NCBI GenBank assembly: GCA_019509785.1
Contig: JAEKLQ010000022.1
Coordinates: 211,936-275,935 of the forward strand
Direction: 5' to 3'
DNA length: 64,000 nt
From: Fibrobacterota bacterium
Lineage (GTDB): Bacteria; Fibrobacterota; Fibrobacteria; UBA11236
Shown: positions 37,244 through 46,876 of the stretch, in pieces
Layout: each line of letters starts with the position of its first letter
Numbering within the stretch: the stretch's first letter is position 1
Notes under the pieces: generated by a model
Seen by the model: only the letters and a program-made list of their open reading frames with translations
What the model was told of the DNA's origin: nothing
Database searches by the model: none
Program-made: the position numbers and the translations under genes

Positions 37244-38062
37244 ATGAAAAAACCTTTCCAATTCTTCCTCTTAGGCATCATATCCATCGTCAGCGTATCC
37301 AAGTCACTAGCGGTCCCGGTACTTAACTCCTCGAACCTGTACACGATCAGCTCGGACGCGGCAGTTGGATCAACCGTCCAATCCACCAGCCTGACGAGCG
37401 GCGCAGCGGCAATATCCTCCGATCTCGGCACGGTTTCCGAATCGACCCAGGGGACGGTTTCGTCTTCGGCGAACAGCTTGACGATGAACTACGCCTTTTC
37501 CGAGCATCTCGACGCCCCTCATCCTACCCTGGTTTCATATTACGACTACTGGTACGGGTACGTCAGCTTTCTATCCGGCGATATGTACTCCCAATCGCTG
37601 GTCAACGGGACCTTCACTTTGGATGCCGCAGATGTCGGATACACCTATTCCATGACAGCCGATTTCGACCAGACCGGTACTTCCCAGATGGTGCTCTTCG
37701 CCAGTCTCTACGACATTACCGAGTACGGAGCTCTGTACGATGATTTCCAGTTCACCAATGGCTCGACGGACGGTAGCATGGGACTGGGAACGGGGGCCCA
37801 ATCATTCAATTATCCTACCGTCGGCGCTACTTCGGGGGACCTGATCGCAGGGCATACCTACGGTTATTCCATGTCCAGCTATATCCGGCATTGGCAGGCC
37901 GCCGATGGCGAAACCGCAACGGATGCGCAAGGGACTTTCGCGATGAATATCCAGGGACCGGCTCCCGAAGCCGTTCCCGAGCCGTCGAGCTTGGCCTTGT
38001 TAGGCCTCGGAGCTTGTGGTATCATTTTCGCCGCCCGCAAGCGGACCTCTTCCCGCGCCTAA
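37244..38062 (+). CDS. PEP-CTERM sorted secreted protein
   Basis: The protein (272 residues from ATG 37244, chosen to place the signal peptide first; an upstream ATG at 37208 is possible) ends with the PEP-CTERM signature VPEPSSLALLGLGACG, a hydrophobic segment and a basic tail. Such tails are cut by exosortase and tie secretion to exopolysaccharide. The middle is Ser/Thr/Tyr-rich beta sequence without a known domain. No exosortase gene lies in the window. Confidence 0.8.
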   Translation: MKKPFQFFLLGIISIVSVSKSLAVPVLNSSNLYTISSDAAVGSTVQSTSLTSGAAAISSDLGTVSESTQGTVSSSANSLTMNYAFSEHLDAPHPTLVSYYDYWYGYVSFLSGDMYSQSLVNGTFTLDAADVGYTYSMTADFDQTGTSQMVLFASLYDITEYGALYDDFQFTNGSTDGSMGLGTGAQSFNYPTVGATSGDLIAGHTYGYSMSSYIRHWQAADGETATDAQGTFAMNIQGPAPEAVPEPSSLALLGLGACGIIFAARKRTSSRA

Positions 38063-38431
38063 TCGCACTTCGACGCCGGACCTCGACTAATGGCCGGCCC
38101 CGGATCTTTCCCGTCAGGCCCTTGGGTTTTAATTGGCTACGCCCAGCTTAACGCCCCAATACCATTTGGACGGAGCGGCCACCGGGGACTTCTTTGAGAA
38201 CCTAATCCATGCCCGATTTGGTTTAGGTCCCTTCGATTCGGCTCCCTGCTTTGTCGCTTTAAGCCCGATTATAAAGGTCTTGATATCTTGTGCGAAAATA
38301 AATGAGCGCTTCGAGTAATTTTGCGGAAATGTGCCCAAGAATATGGAGAAATACTGCCGACGATTGAAATTTCCGACTTAAGTTACTTCCTATACAAATT
38401 TTGAAGACGGCATCGATTTAAGGGGTATACC
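38063..38431. other. Intergenic region containing the relic
   Basis: This 369-base gap between the PEP-CTERM and DUF1080 genes holds the short relic at 38129-38191 on the minus strand. The rest is AT-richer and contains no other convincing gene, RNA or repeat. The promoter for the DUF1080 gene should lie near its downstream end. Confidence 0.5.
38129..38191 (-). pseudogene. Relic C-terminus of an outer-membrane protein paralogue
   Basis: The minus strand encodes APSKWYWGVKLGVAN followed by a stop. It closely resembles the last residues of the outer-membrane protein at 39767-41175 (RPSEWYWSLKLGVKI and stop). The upstream sequence in this frame no longer matches that protein, so this looks like the decayed end of a paralogous gene rather than an intact one. 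Confidence 0.5.
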
Positions 38432-39646
38432 GTGAAATCCAACCTGGGCCGAAGCCTCCTTACAGCGACAATGTTCTTTTCTCTCGTCGGAACCGGATTC
38501 GCGCAAACCCAGGACGGCGGGATCTATGTATCGGGCCTCCCCAACAACGCCCTTACGGCTGACGAAGCCAAGGATGGATATGAATTGCTTTGGAACGGCA
38601 AGGACTACACAGGCTGGGTGCTGAACAACAGCAAGTCCAATCCCGGCGCTCCCGATGCCGCCGGCAACTGGACCATCGTGAACACCAAGGGCGTGGAAAG
38701 CGGGGACACGCACAAGAGCGCCTCTCCCGACTCGAACATGCTGGAAGTGGTGAGCGCCGGTTCCAGCCTTTTTACCAAGGACGCATCCTTCCTCAATTTC
38801 GATTGGAAAGTCGAGTGGCAAGCCACCGTAGGCGCGGCGGGTAACGCGGGCCTTCTCTACTATTACCAAATCGCAGTCAGCACCGAGAATAATCCCACCG
38901 CTGCCGAATACCAATTGCAGAACTCGCAATGGGTCGACGAGTGGAAGTCGCTGTTGACGACGGCGGGTTGCAACTATGAGATGACTCCGCTACTCCCCTC
39001 GCGGAAGAATTCGGACAATTCCCCGAACTGGCTGCGGGCCGAAGGCCATTGGAACCAATCGCGCATCATCTCCTATCAAGGCCATTGCGCCCATTACGGA
39101 AACGGCCTGCGACTGCTGGAGTACCAGAAGGGCACGCCGGCCTATCAGACGGCATTCGCAGCCAGTAAGTACCAGACCTATGCCACCTACCCGACGATCC
39201 ATGCCGGGAGCTTTTTCATCCAGGACCACGGACAGCCGCAAATGAAGTTCCGCAACCTCCGCGTCAAGCGGCTCACGGATAATCCGTGGGGCCCCGCTTC
39301 CCCCTATCTCAACAAAGCTTCCGGTAAGGACTCCACCCTCATCGACACCCTGGCTTTCGACCAGGACCTGTTCCCTAAGGGGGTTTCCAACCTGCCGAAG
39401 TACTTGATCGTGCCCAGGACGGCCGTCAAGATCAGGACCAGCAGCGAAGGCTTGTCCATCGAGTTTTCCGAAGCGGGGAATTACACCGTGACGATTGAAG
39501 ATGTGCGCGGCATGCGTTACTCGATTCACAAGGTAAAGCAGGCCAACCAGATTTTCCTATCGGGAAAATTCAACGGCAGCCCCCGGGTACTCACGATCTG
39601 GAAGGGCGACAAGAAGCTTACAGAAAGCATCATCGGCGTAAAATAA
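38432..39646 (+). CDS. Secreted DUF1080 (3-keto-disaccharide hydrolase-like) protein
   Basis: This 404-residue protein has a signal peptide and a DUF1080 domain (about residues 45-275), with YELLWNGKDYTGWVLNN at its start and MKFRNLRVKRL at its end. Such domains have a concanavalin-like fold and include hydrolases of 3-keto-glycosides. A C-terminal beta domain (about 330-404) ending in a short basic tail resembles a type IX sorting domain. It fits the glycan-degrading theme of the window. The substrate is unknown. Confidence 0.82.
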   Translation: MKSNLGRSLLTATMFFSLVGTGFAQTQDGGIYVSGLPNNALTADEAKDGYELLWNGKDYTGWVLNNSKSNPGAPDAAGNWTIVNTKGVESGDTHKSASPDSNMLEVVSAGSSLFTKDASFLNFDWKVEWQATVGAAGNAGLLYYYQIAVSTENNPTAAEYQLQNSQWVDEWKSLLTTAGCNYEMTPLLPSRKNSDNSPNWLRAEGHWNQSRIISYQGHCAHYGNGLRLLEYQKGTPAYQTAFAASKYQTYATYPTIHAGSFFIQDHGQPQMKFRNLRVKRLTDNPWGPASPYLNKASGKDSTLIDTLAFDQDLFPKGVSNLPKYLIVPRTAVKIRTSSEGLSIEFSEAGNYTVTIEDVRGMRYSIHKVKQANQIFLSGKFNGSPRVLTIWKGDKKLTESIIGVK

Positions 39647-39766
39647 GCCGCATACGACCGCTTCGCGGGCAAGCCATTCGATTCCGCTAACGCGGGGCCC
39701 GCCGATACGGCCGCGCTCCGCGCCCTACAATCGCATCCGACCAAATCCACTACAGGAGAGTTCCGC

Positions 39767-41175
39767 ATGATGAAGTCCTTGGTCGCCTCCACCGTGGCGC
39801 TGGCAAGCCTGCTCGGCGGTCCGGCTTACGCGGACGAAGGCGATAGCATCCAATTCCTGAGGCCGGTTCTCAACGTCACCCAGGAAGTGGACCGCGTGGT
39901 GAAGGGGGGCGAATTCCAGAACCAGAAGGGCGGCCTCGACAACGCATGGGTGATGCCGACCATTGGTTCTCTGGACCTGCAGATCAAGACCGGCCGCGGC
40001 CTGGGGTTGGAGATGATGCTGGCGGGCATCTATTACAGCGCCCCTTACCATAATGACCTCCCTCAGAATTACGTGCGCAGCTTGGCGCTGATCGCTCCCC
40101 GTCTCGATGGCAGTTACGTCTACGGCGATCCCGCGCATCCGACCCTACGCATCGACGCCGGAATCTTCAACTACAAATACGACGAGTACGCGCGGAACCT
40201 CGGCGAGTACATGTTCCGCACCTGGGCATACCCCGGGATAATCCAGAACGGAGGCACCTTCAACTACAATGGCGCGAATTCCGCCACCGTCACGGGTCTC
40301 AAGTTCAACCAATCGCTGGGCATTTTCTCCCATGACTTCATCGTCTCGCTCGAGACGGAGATGACCCCCGTATATGACCTCAATCTGACCTATATGGCCA
40401 AGGTCAGCGTGTCCAACATCCTGAAGATCGGCGGCGGCGTGCAATTGGCGCGCCTCCTGAATGCGCATGCCTACGCTAAGCAGCCGAATATCGACGACGT
40501 CATGCGGGTCCGGTATTTCGAATATAACGGGAAGAACCTGGTGACCGGGGCCCTGGGCGCCGGTTACTATAACGCCCTCAAGGGCGGTATCGATACCCTG
40601 CTCGCGAAACCCAATCTATCCGCCGCCGATCGGGCCAGGTTGACGGCGGAAAGGGCGGATGTCGATACCGCTATCGCGGCGAACGATTCCATATTGGCCG
40701 GGAAACTGAAACCGGAAATCAAATCCTATACCGCCTTTGCCATAAAGCCTCTGGTGTACTTCTCCTTCGATCCCAAACCTCTCTTGGGGAGCCCCGGCAT
40801 TTTCGGCGCGAAGGATCTGGTCATCTATGGCGAAGCCGCCATTCTCGGCGCGCAGAACCATCCCGTATATTACGAGAAAATGTCAGAGCGTATCCCTATG
40901 TCCCTACCTATGACGCCGCGCAGAACCTGAATGGCCGGCCCACTCCCTTCATGTTCTTGTCGGAGAATTATTATCCGACCAACTGGGACAGGGATAACCT
41001 GAAGTGGTCCGTCTCCCTGGAGAAAAGCATCCTCAAGAACTTCATGGTCAGCGCCCAGGCCGCAAGCGATCATTCCCGCGGTTGGGATTGGGCCAATTTC
41101 GGAAAGACGCCTTGGGAAATCTATACCCGACCCAGCGAGTGGTATTGGAGCCTGAAGCTCGGGGTTAAGATCTAA
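39767..41175 (+). pseudogene. Outer-membrane beta-barrel protein, one-base frameshift
   Basis: Two frames together give a protein of about 469 residues with a signal peptide, beta-strand repeats and a C-terminal aromatic strand (WYWSLKLGVKI) typical of outer-membrane barrels. The first frame, 39767-40930, and the second, which covers the sequence from about 40885 to the stop at 41175, join at AAAA (40877-40880). Adding one A there restores a continuous reading (NVRAYPYVPTYDAAQ). The break may be a true mutation or an assembly error in the homopolymer. A relic of a paralogue lies at 38129-38191. Confidence 0.75.
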
Positions 41176-41389
41176 TCCTCCTCAGGGCCAAGATTTAATC
41201 CCCGCTTCGAAGCCGTCGGGGGCGGGCGGGACGCCGTTTTTGTCCGGGGAAATACCGCCCTAAGTCAGAAACGAGTTGCGATTGGCCCCTTACGCGGAAC
41301 CTGGCCCCCCGGCCGACCGTTGCATCGGAATGGGGATTTGCTATCATTTGGCCGCTGCCCCGGATCGGGCGCGGCTTTCGGAGTGACTC

Positions 41390-41575
41390 ATGAACTTGAT
41401 CGGCGGAATCGTCCTCTTCGTCATCTGGGCCGTTGGCGCGCTCGCTTCCATCAGCTGGGCCCTTTCCATGGGCGCCACTTTGGTGCTAGGCCTGGTCCTG
41501 TGGAACTCCTTCTTCGGCTTCTGTACGGCAGGTTTTCTCATGCTGTTCTGGAGCCGCGAACACTGGTTGGGCTGA
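41390..41575 (+). CDS. Small two-helix membrane protein (61 aa)
   Basis: The 61-residue product is almost entirely hydrophobic, with two membrane helices (about 3-27 and 30-54). A GGAG site precedes ATG 41390 at suitable spacing. I do not recognise a family. It stands alone between the frameshifted barrel gene and a secreted protein. Confidence 0.55.
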   Translation: MNLIGGIVLFVIWAVGALASISWALSMGATLVLGLVLWNSFFGFCTAGFLMLFWSREHWLG

Positions 41576-41756
41576 TCCCTCAGGTTTCCGCCACCTCTTC
41601 CGAACCTTACCGATCCCGCCTCTCGCGGGCACGGATTTGTTCCCTCACCGCCGCAAGATTCCCCCTATCCCGTTCCCTCGACGGATTTAACTTAAGTCGG
41701 TCGGCCGGTACATTGCTGCCGGGCGAATCGGTTCACTCCGGGTCCTAGGGGGCGAA

Positions 41757-42758
41757 ATGGGAAATCCTTCCCGTCACGTCGGAATATTATTCCTGGCTTT
41801 CGCCTTCGCATGGGGCGCGGGACAAAGCTCCGCGGCCACGGTGTTCGGCACCGTAGCCGAACCCCCGCAGTACATTCCCATCCAGGGTGCGATAGTGCGC
41901 CTGGTGCACGGCCCGACCAAGCAGGTCGATTCGCTCCAAACCGATAGCGCCGGCGCGTATCATTTCTACGATGTTACGGGTTGCGAGCAGGCATGCGCAA
42001 TCGAAGTCGGCAAACCGGGATTCTGGTTCTTCGCTTCCGATTATTTCGGGATCGCCGCGGACGGAGGCAAGCAGGTGGACGTCGCGCTGGAACGTATCCA
42101 TTCCTTGACCGTCCGGGTTTTCAAGGCGGAGGATACGGCGCAGGCCATCTTGAACTCCCAGGCGGTGCTGTTCTCGGCGGGCAACGAGCCGCCTCGTTCC
42201 GTAATGATCGACTCCACGGGAAGCATCCGCTTCACCGAGCTCCAGTCCTTCACGGGGTATCTCCTATCGGTCTCGGCGCCGGGCCGGAAGACGACTTCGA
42301 ACATGCTCCATTTCCATGATCCCGTCTCCAACATCTTCTTCCGCGTCCTGCTCGACAGCGATGTCGCGGCGACCAATAAGGAATTGAAGGGGGCCTTAAG
42401 CATGCGGGGCGCGGGTCCGGCCGTGGGCGAGAGGGTCCTTCTGAGTTGCCGGAACGATCAGGCGGCGGCCGATCTGTTCGCGCAAACCGGTTCGCAGGGG
42501 GAGTACTCCATACCAGGCGTGCCGGCGGCTTGCGATTCCGTGAGGCTCTATGCCGGGGAGGACTCGACGATCGTCGCGATGCCGGATAAGGAGAACCAAT
42601 TCGATTGGTCGGCCGTTTTCCCGGGGACGCTCGCGGTCAGGCCGGGCGGCTACCGTAAGGCCCAAGCCGGATCGCGCCCGGCGCCTTGGCGCGGTTACGA
42701 CTTGGTAGGGCGGAAATTGGCGGCGTTCATCTTTGGACCCGGGCCGATGCGCCCTTGA
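41757..42758 (+). CDS. Secreted protein with carboxypeptidase-regulatory-like repeats
   Basis: This 333-residue protein has a signal peptide and two or three Ig-like CarboxypepD_reg domains: GTVAEPPQYIPIQGAIVRLV with DSAGAYHFYDV, an SLTVRVFKAEDTAQ segment, and GSQGEYSIPGVPAACDSVRLY. It carries no visible catalytic site. The 3' end overlaps the KDG kinase gene on the opposite strand by 32 bases. It could be an outer-membrane or surface scaffold. Confidence 0.65.
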   Translation: MGNPSRHVGILFLAFAFAWGAGQSSAATVFGTVAEPPQYIPIQGAIVRLVHGPTKQVDSLQTDSAGAYHFYDVTGCEQACAIEVGKPGFWFFASDYFGIAADGGKQVDVALERIHSLTVRVFKAEDTAQAILNSQAVLFSAGNEPPRSVMIDSTGSIRFTELQSFTGYLLSVSAPGRKTTSNMLHFHDPVSNIFFRVLLDSDVAATNKELKGALSMRGAGPAVGERVLLSCRNDQAAADLFAQTGSQGEYSIPGVPAACDSVRLYAGEDSTIVAMPDKENQFDWSAVFPGTLAVRPGGYRKAQAGSRPAPWRGYDLVGRKLAAFIFGPGPMRP

Positions 42759-43827
42759 CCAAGGCTTCCACTTCCGCCAGGCTCGCCATGGACGTATCGC
42801 CGGGAGTGGTCATGGCCAAGGCGCCATGGGCCGCCCCGTATTCCACCGCCGCGGCCAAATCGCTTTTCTCCATCAGCCCGTAGATGAGGCCGGACGCGAA
42901 ACTGTCGCCGCCGCCCACCCGATCGTAAATCCATAGATCCTTGCGCAGGGTGGCTTCGTGGAATCGGCCGCCGCCCCAGGCCACCGCGCCCCAATCGTTT
43001 ACGGAAGCCGATTTCACGGTACGTAAGGTGGTGGCGATGACCTTGAAGTTGGGGAACTCCTTGACCACGTCCCCGATCATGGATTTGAAATCGGCCGAGT
43101 CCAGGTCGGAGAGATTCTCGTTGGTTCCGGATACTTCGAATCCCAGCGAGGCGGTGAAGTCCTCTTCGTTGCCGATCATCACGTCCACGTATCGCGCGAG
43201 CCTCCGGTTCACTTCCCGGGCGCGCTTCTGCCCGCCGAATTGCTTCCATAGGGAGGGCCGGTAATTGAGATCGAAAGAGACGACGGTGCCATGGCGCTTG
43301 GCCGCGATCATCGCCTCTTCGATCACGTCCGGCGTGGTCGCGGAAAGGCCGGCGTAGATGCCGCCGGTATGGAACCAGCGCGCTCCTTGGCGCCCGAAGA
43401 CGTCTTCCCAATCGATATCGCCTTGCTTGAGCTGGCTGGCGGCGGTATGCCCCCGATCGGAGATGCCCACTGCGCCGCGCGCGCCGAAGCCGCGTTCAGT
43501 GAAATTGAGCCCGACGCGCGTCGCCCGCCCCAAGCCGTCGTAGGGTACCCAACGGATGAAAGAGGTATCGACCCCGCCTTGCAGGATGAAGTCCTCCACC
43601 AGGCGGCCGATTTCGTTGTCGGCGAAGGCGGTGACCACGGCGGTCCTGAGCCCGAAGCAGCGGCGCAAGCCGCGGGCGACATTATACTCGCCGCCGCCTT
43701 CCCAGGCCCGGAAGCCGCGGGCGGTCCGTATGCGCATATCCCCGGGGTCCAGGCGCAACATGATTTCGCCCAGCGAGATCTGATCGAAGCGGCAGGATGT
43801 GGCGGGCTTAACGTTCAACAGGCTCAT
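42727..43827 (-). CDS. kdgK: 2-keto-3-deoxygluconate kinase
   Basis: This 366-residue protein is a PfkB-family sugar kinase. The ATP/catalytic motif GGGDSFASGL lies near residue 305 and WEGGGEYNVARGLRR near 42. Its place next to KDPG aldolase and uronate genes points to 2-keto-3-deoxygluconate phosphorylation to KDPG. The final steps to pyruvate and glyceraldehyde 3-phosphate are then encoded together. It starts ten bases after the aldolase stop. Its end overlaps the convergent secreted-protein gene. Confidence 0.88.
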   Translation of the reverse strand: MSLLNVKPATSCRFDQISLGEIMLRLDPGDMRIRTARGFRAWEGGGEYNVARGLRRCFGLRTAVVTAFADNEIGRLVEDFILQGGVDTSFIRWVPYDGLGRATRVGLNFTERGFGARGAVGISDRGHTAASQLKQGDIDWEDVFGRQGARWFHTGGIYAGLSATTPDVIEEAMIAAKRHGTVVSFDLNYRPSLWKQFGGQKRAREVNRRLARYVDVMIGNEEDFTASLGFEVSGTNENLSDLDSADFKSMIGDVVKEFPNFKVIATTLRTVKSASVNDWGAVAWGGGRFHEATLRKDLWIYDRVGGGDSFASGLIYGLMEKSDLAAAVEYGAAHGALAMTTPGDTSMASLAEVEALVKGASARVQR

Positions 43828-43837
43828 CGCTCCTCGC

Positions 43838-44470
43838 TTATTTTCCGGCCTTCGCGAGCGCCACGGCGTTCGCCGACAGGCGCGTAACTTCGTCCCAGTT
43901 GCCGGTCCTCAGCAGTTCGGGGGCGACCATGAACGATCCGCCCACCGCGATCACCGCCTTGTAGGCCAGGTAATCCGGCAGCTTGGCCAGATCGATGCCA
44001 CCGGTGGGGATGAAACGGACCATGGAATAGGGCGCTCCGATGGCCTTCAAGGTTTTGATACCGCCCAAGTTCTCGGCCGGGAAGAATTTCACGACATCGA
44101 CGCCTTCGTCGAGGGCCATCTGGATTTCCGTGGGCGTGGCGACGCCGGGGAAAACGGGTATGCCGAGCTCGCGGCAACGCCGCACGACCTTGGCATTGAA
44201 GCCCGGCGTGACGATATAGGCGGCCCCGGCGGCCATGGCCCGATCGACTTGATCGGGCTGGAGGATGGTGCCGGCTCCCAGGCAGATATCCTTGTCCTTG
44301 GCGATGGACCGGATGGCGCCCTCGGCGGCGTCGGTGCGGAAGGTGACTTCCGCGCAGGGAAGCCCGCCGGCCTTAAGGGCCTGGGCCAAGGGCCAGGCGT
44401 CCTCGGCCCGATCGATGATGACCACGGGCATGAGGCGTATGGAAGCGAGCCTGTCGAATACGGGGCGCAT
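43838..44470 (-). CDS. eda: KDPG/KHG aldolase
   Basis: This 210-residue class I aldolase cleaves 2-keto-3-deoxy-6-phosphogluconate to pyruvate and glyceraldehyde 3-phosphate. Family motifs are CAEVTFRTDAAEGAI, GAGTI, IVTPGFN and VVKFFPAENLGG, in which the Lys of VKFFPAE forms the Schiff base. It lies 19 bases after the SDR gene and just before the KDG kinase. Confidence 0.94.
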   Translation of the reverse strand: MRPVFDRLASIRLMPVVIIDRAEDAWPLAQALKAGGLPCAEVTFRTDAAEGAIRSIAKDKDICLGAGTILQPDQVDRAMAAGAAYIVTPGFNAKVVRRCRELGIPVFPGVATPTEIQMALDEGVDVVKFFPAENLGGIKTLKAIGAPYSMVRFIPTGGIDLAKLPDYLAYKAVIAVGGSFMVAPELLRTGNWDEVTRLSANAVALAKAGK

Positions 44471-44489
44471 GAATGCTCCTTATGGCCGC

Positions 44490-45260
44490 TCAAAGCCGCG
44501 GAACGGTGAGACCGCCGTCCACCATGATCACCTGGCCGGTGGAATAGGGAAGATCGCCGCGCGCCAGCATGGCCACGGCCTTGCCCACGTCTTCGGGAAA
44601 ACCCCAGCGGCCTTGGGGCACTAGTCCACCGGAGATCAAGGCGTCGTACTTGGCGGCCACGCCGGCGGTCATGTCGGTTTTGATGATGCCGGGTCTTACC
44701 TCGTACACCGGGATGCCGAACTCGGCCAGGCGCGCGGCCCATAGCTGGTTGGACATGCCCAAAGCCGCCTTGGCCAGGCAATAATCGCCGCGATTGGTCG
44801 ATGCCAGGGTAGCCGATATGGACGAGACGTTCACGATGGCCGGGGAACGGGAAGGGTCTTCGCGCCGCTGGGCGATCATCCATTTGGCGGCGAGTTGGGT
44901 CAGGAAATAAGGGCCCTTCAGGTTCACTTCGATCAACTCATCGAAGCTCTCTTCGCCCGCGTCAAGGATGTCGGCGCGCGCCCGTGGAGCGATCCCGGCA
45001 TTATTGACCAGGACGTCCAATCGGCCGAAGCGACCCCGGATGCTTTCCAGGAATCCGGTCCGTTCGGATGCCGCCGCGACGTTGGCCTGCAGGTAATGAA
45101 CCTCGACGCCGAGAGCGCGCAAATCCGCGAGGGATTCCACATCCTTCTCCTCCTTACGCCCGCATAGGGCCAGGGAGAAACCTTCCCGAGCCAATGCCGT
45201 AGAGATCCCTAAGCCGATACCTCGTCCGCCGCCGGTGATTGCTGCAACTTTATGGGTCAC
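44490..45260 (-). CDS. SDR oxidoreductase of the uronate locus
   Basis: This 256-residue classical SDR has TGGGRGIG near residue 9, NNAG, and a catalytic Ser with YCLAK (YxxxK), ending in VDGGLTV. Context suggests reduction of a uronate-derived ketone, for example 5-keto-4-deoxyuronate or DEHU to 2-keto-3-deoxygluconate, as KduD and DEHU reductases do. Sequence alone also fits a 3-oxoacyl-ACP reductase. It lies directly upstream of the aldolase gene. Confidence 0.82.
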   Translation of the reverse strand: MTHKVAAITGGGRGIGLGISTALAREGFSLALCGRKEEKDVESLADLRALGVEVHYLQANVAAASERTGFLESIRGRFGRLDVLVNNAGIAPRARADILDAGEESFDELIEVNLKGPYFLTQLAAKWMIAQRREDPSRSPAIVNVSSISATLASTNRGDYCLAKAALGMSNQLWAARLAEFGIPVYEVRPGIIKTDMTAGVAAKYDALISGGLVPQGRWGFPEDVGKAVAMLARGDLPYSTGQVIMVDGGLTVPRL

Positions 45261-45280
45261 GATATTCGCTTCTTCGATTA

Positions 45281-45358
45281 GGGTAAAGGGTAAAGGGTAC
45301 AGGGTAAGGTTCGATGACTCACTTTCGCTGATACCCTTTACCCTTTACCCTTTACCCT
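45281..45358. repeat. Inverted array of GGGTAAA/TTTACCC heptamers
   Basis: Three or four GGGTAAA units (one diverged, 45281-45307) face about three and a half TTTACCC units (45333-45358) across 25 bases. The arms could form a long hairpin between the SDR and GH88 genes. It may be a regulatory or terminator-like element, or a spreading intergenic repeat. Confidence 0.75.
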
Positions 45359-45363
45359 TCTTC

Positions 45364-46824
45364 TCACGCTCCATAAAACGCATAATACTTCCCGCCCTTG
45401 ATGATGCGCTGCAAGTACAATCCCACTTCGCGTAAATGATAGTCCCCCCACTGGCTCGATTCGCCATACGGCACTTTGCCGTCCGTCGCTTTGCCGTCCG
45501 TCGCTTTGCCGTCCGGCTTATCCCCGGATGCCTTGGTCCCGGTCATGTTAGCCCCGGCGGGAACGTAATCCCAACCATTCGGGCGATGATAAACCGAATG
45601 TAGCAACAGGCCCTGGTGGGCCAGGTCGGTACTCAAATAGGGTTCGGACAAAAGGCGATCCGCCACGGTCATTCCGGCCGACCAGTATTTGTCCCCCTGC
45701 GCCGCTTCGCCGCGGGCGCGCATGAAACGTCCAAAGCGTAGCAGTCCTTGGCTGGCTATGGCCGCGGCCGAAGAGTCCACCGGTTCGTGCCCGTTGAAGG
45801 GTTCTGCGGGCCGCGCCAGATAGTCCCCGAGCTTATGCAGGTTGGGCGCGCCCGTGTCCCAATACGGGATGCCGTCCGTGGGCGTATGCGCGATGTAGAA
45901 GTCGCAGGCGGCCTTGGCCGCGTTCATCATCATGGCCTCGACGGCCCCGCGCCCGCCGACGGCGTCGAGCTCCGCATCCGAAAGGGTTTGCAGGAATTCC
46001 AGCTCCTCGGCGTATCCCAACATCACCCAGGCCAGACCGCGGGTCCAGGTCGAGAAAGGCGAGTAGCCCTGCTGCGAATTGGGGCAGCGGTACCGGCCGT
46101 CCAGGGTATTGAAAATGATTTCGTGCGCCGTGCGGCCGCGTTGATCGGGGGTATCATACACGTCACGGCCCATCCCGTAGAACAGGCTGAACTCGGCGGT
46201 CACCGAGGCATGCTCGACCAAACGCTTGAGCAGGCTTATCCTCGCGTCCCCCTCGTCCATGGCTACATGGCCGAGTTTATGCGCCAACGCCAACGAGCGT
46301 AGCGAACGGATGGTATCGGCGAAAAGCGAATGGGGCCCGTTGAAGGAATGGATGAACCCCCGGCCCCCGGCGATCTTGGTCCAGCGTTTGGCCTGCACCG
46401 CGCCCGAAGCCTTGAGGGCCAGCTCGTAGAATTCCCTTTCGCGGCCATCGGCTTTTAAGCGGCCTTCCCCCAGCAGCCGCCACAGGTTGCCGTAAGTGCT
46501 TACGTTATTGAACCCGTGATCGTGGACCCCGAAATGGGTCACGTGCCCGGCCATGTCCCGGAAGGTATGCTCCCGGCCCAAGGACAGGAATTCCGAATCG
46601 TGGGTCGCATCGAATTGCAACAAGGCGGATCCGAACACGAAGCCCTGGGTCCATTCGGTCCAGCCTTGCGAGGCGTAACGGCCCTTTATGGTAAAGACCG
46701 GAGAGCCCTTGGCGGGATCCCAGTCTTTTTCGATGGCCCTTATCTTGGCGGCGGAAAGCCCCCACATGCGCTCCAGCTTGGGCGCGAGATCGGCGGGTTT
46801 GAGGGAGGCGCGGATTTCCATCAT
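45364..46824 (-). CDS. GH88 unsaturated glucuronyl hydrolase
   Basis: This 486-residue protein matches GH88, the family of unsaturated uronyl hydrolases acting on lyase-generated oligosaccharides. Candidate catalytic Asp residues are Asp102 in HDHGFNN and Asp170 in HSLFADT. RGLAWVMLGYAEELEF, GIPYWDTGAP and PVDSSAAAIASQG are family-like. A five-residue repeat (DGKAT, from 15-base units at 45475-45514) is inserted near the C-terminus. No signal peptide is seen, so it is probably cytosolic and feeds unsaturated uronate to the downstream enzymes. Confidence 0.9.
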   Translation of the reverse strand: MMEIRASLKPADLAPKLERMWGLSAAKIRAIEKDWDPAKGSPVFTIKGRYASQGWTEWTQGFVFGSALLQFDATHDSEFLSLGREHTFRDMAGHVTHFGVHDHGFNNVSTYGNLWRLLGEGRLKADGREREFYELALKASGAVQAKRWTKIAGGRGFIHSFNGPHSLFADTIRSLRSLALAHKLGHVAMDEGDARISLLKRLVEHASVTAEFSLFYGMGRDVYDTPDQRGRTAHEIIFNTLDGRYRCPNSQQGYSPFSTWTRGLAWVMLGYAEELEFLQTLSDAELDAVGGRGAVEAMMMNAAKAACDFYIAHTPTDGIPYWDTGAPNLHKLGDYLARPAEPFNGHEPVDSSAAAIASQGLLRFGRFMRARGEAAQGDKYWSAGMTVADRLLSEPYLSTDLAHQGLLLHSVYHRPNGWDYVPAGANMTGTKASGDKPDGKATDGKATDGKVPYGESSQWGDYHLREVGLYLQRIIKGGKYYAFYGA

Positions 46825-46876
46825 GGTTTATTCGCTTCTCGGGATTCGCTGGGTGGAATGGCGCGCCCGTCGCGGC

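Noticed and set aside
41292..41304. Thirteen-base match with the tRNA-Ile promoter spacer (62523-62535)
   Set aside because: A short match without a -35 or -10 box here; probably chance in GC-rich sequence.
45281..45358. CRISPR-like repeat
   Set aside because: Units are only seven bases, abut each other, and have no spacers; no cas genes are present.
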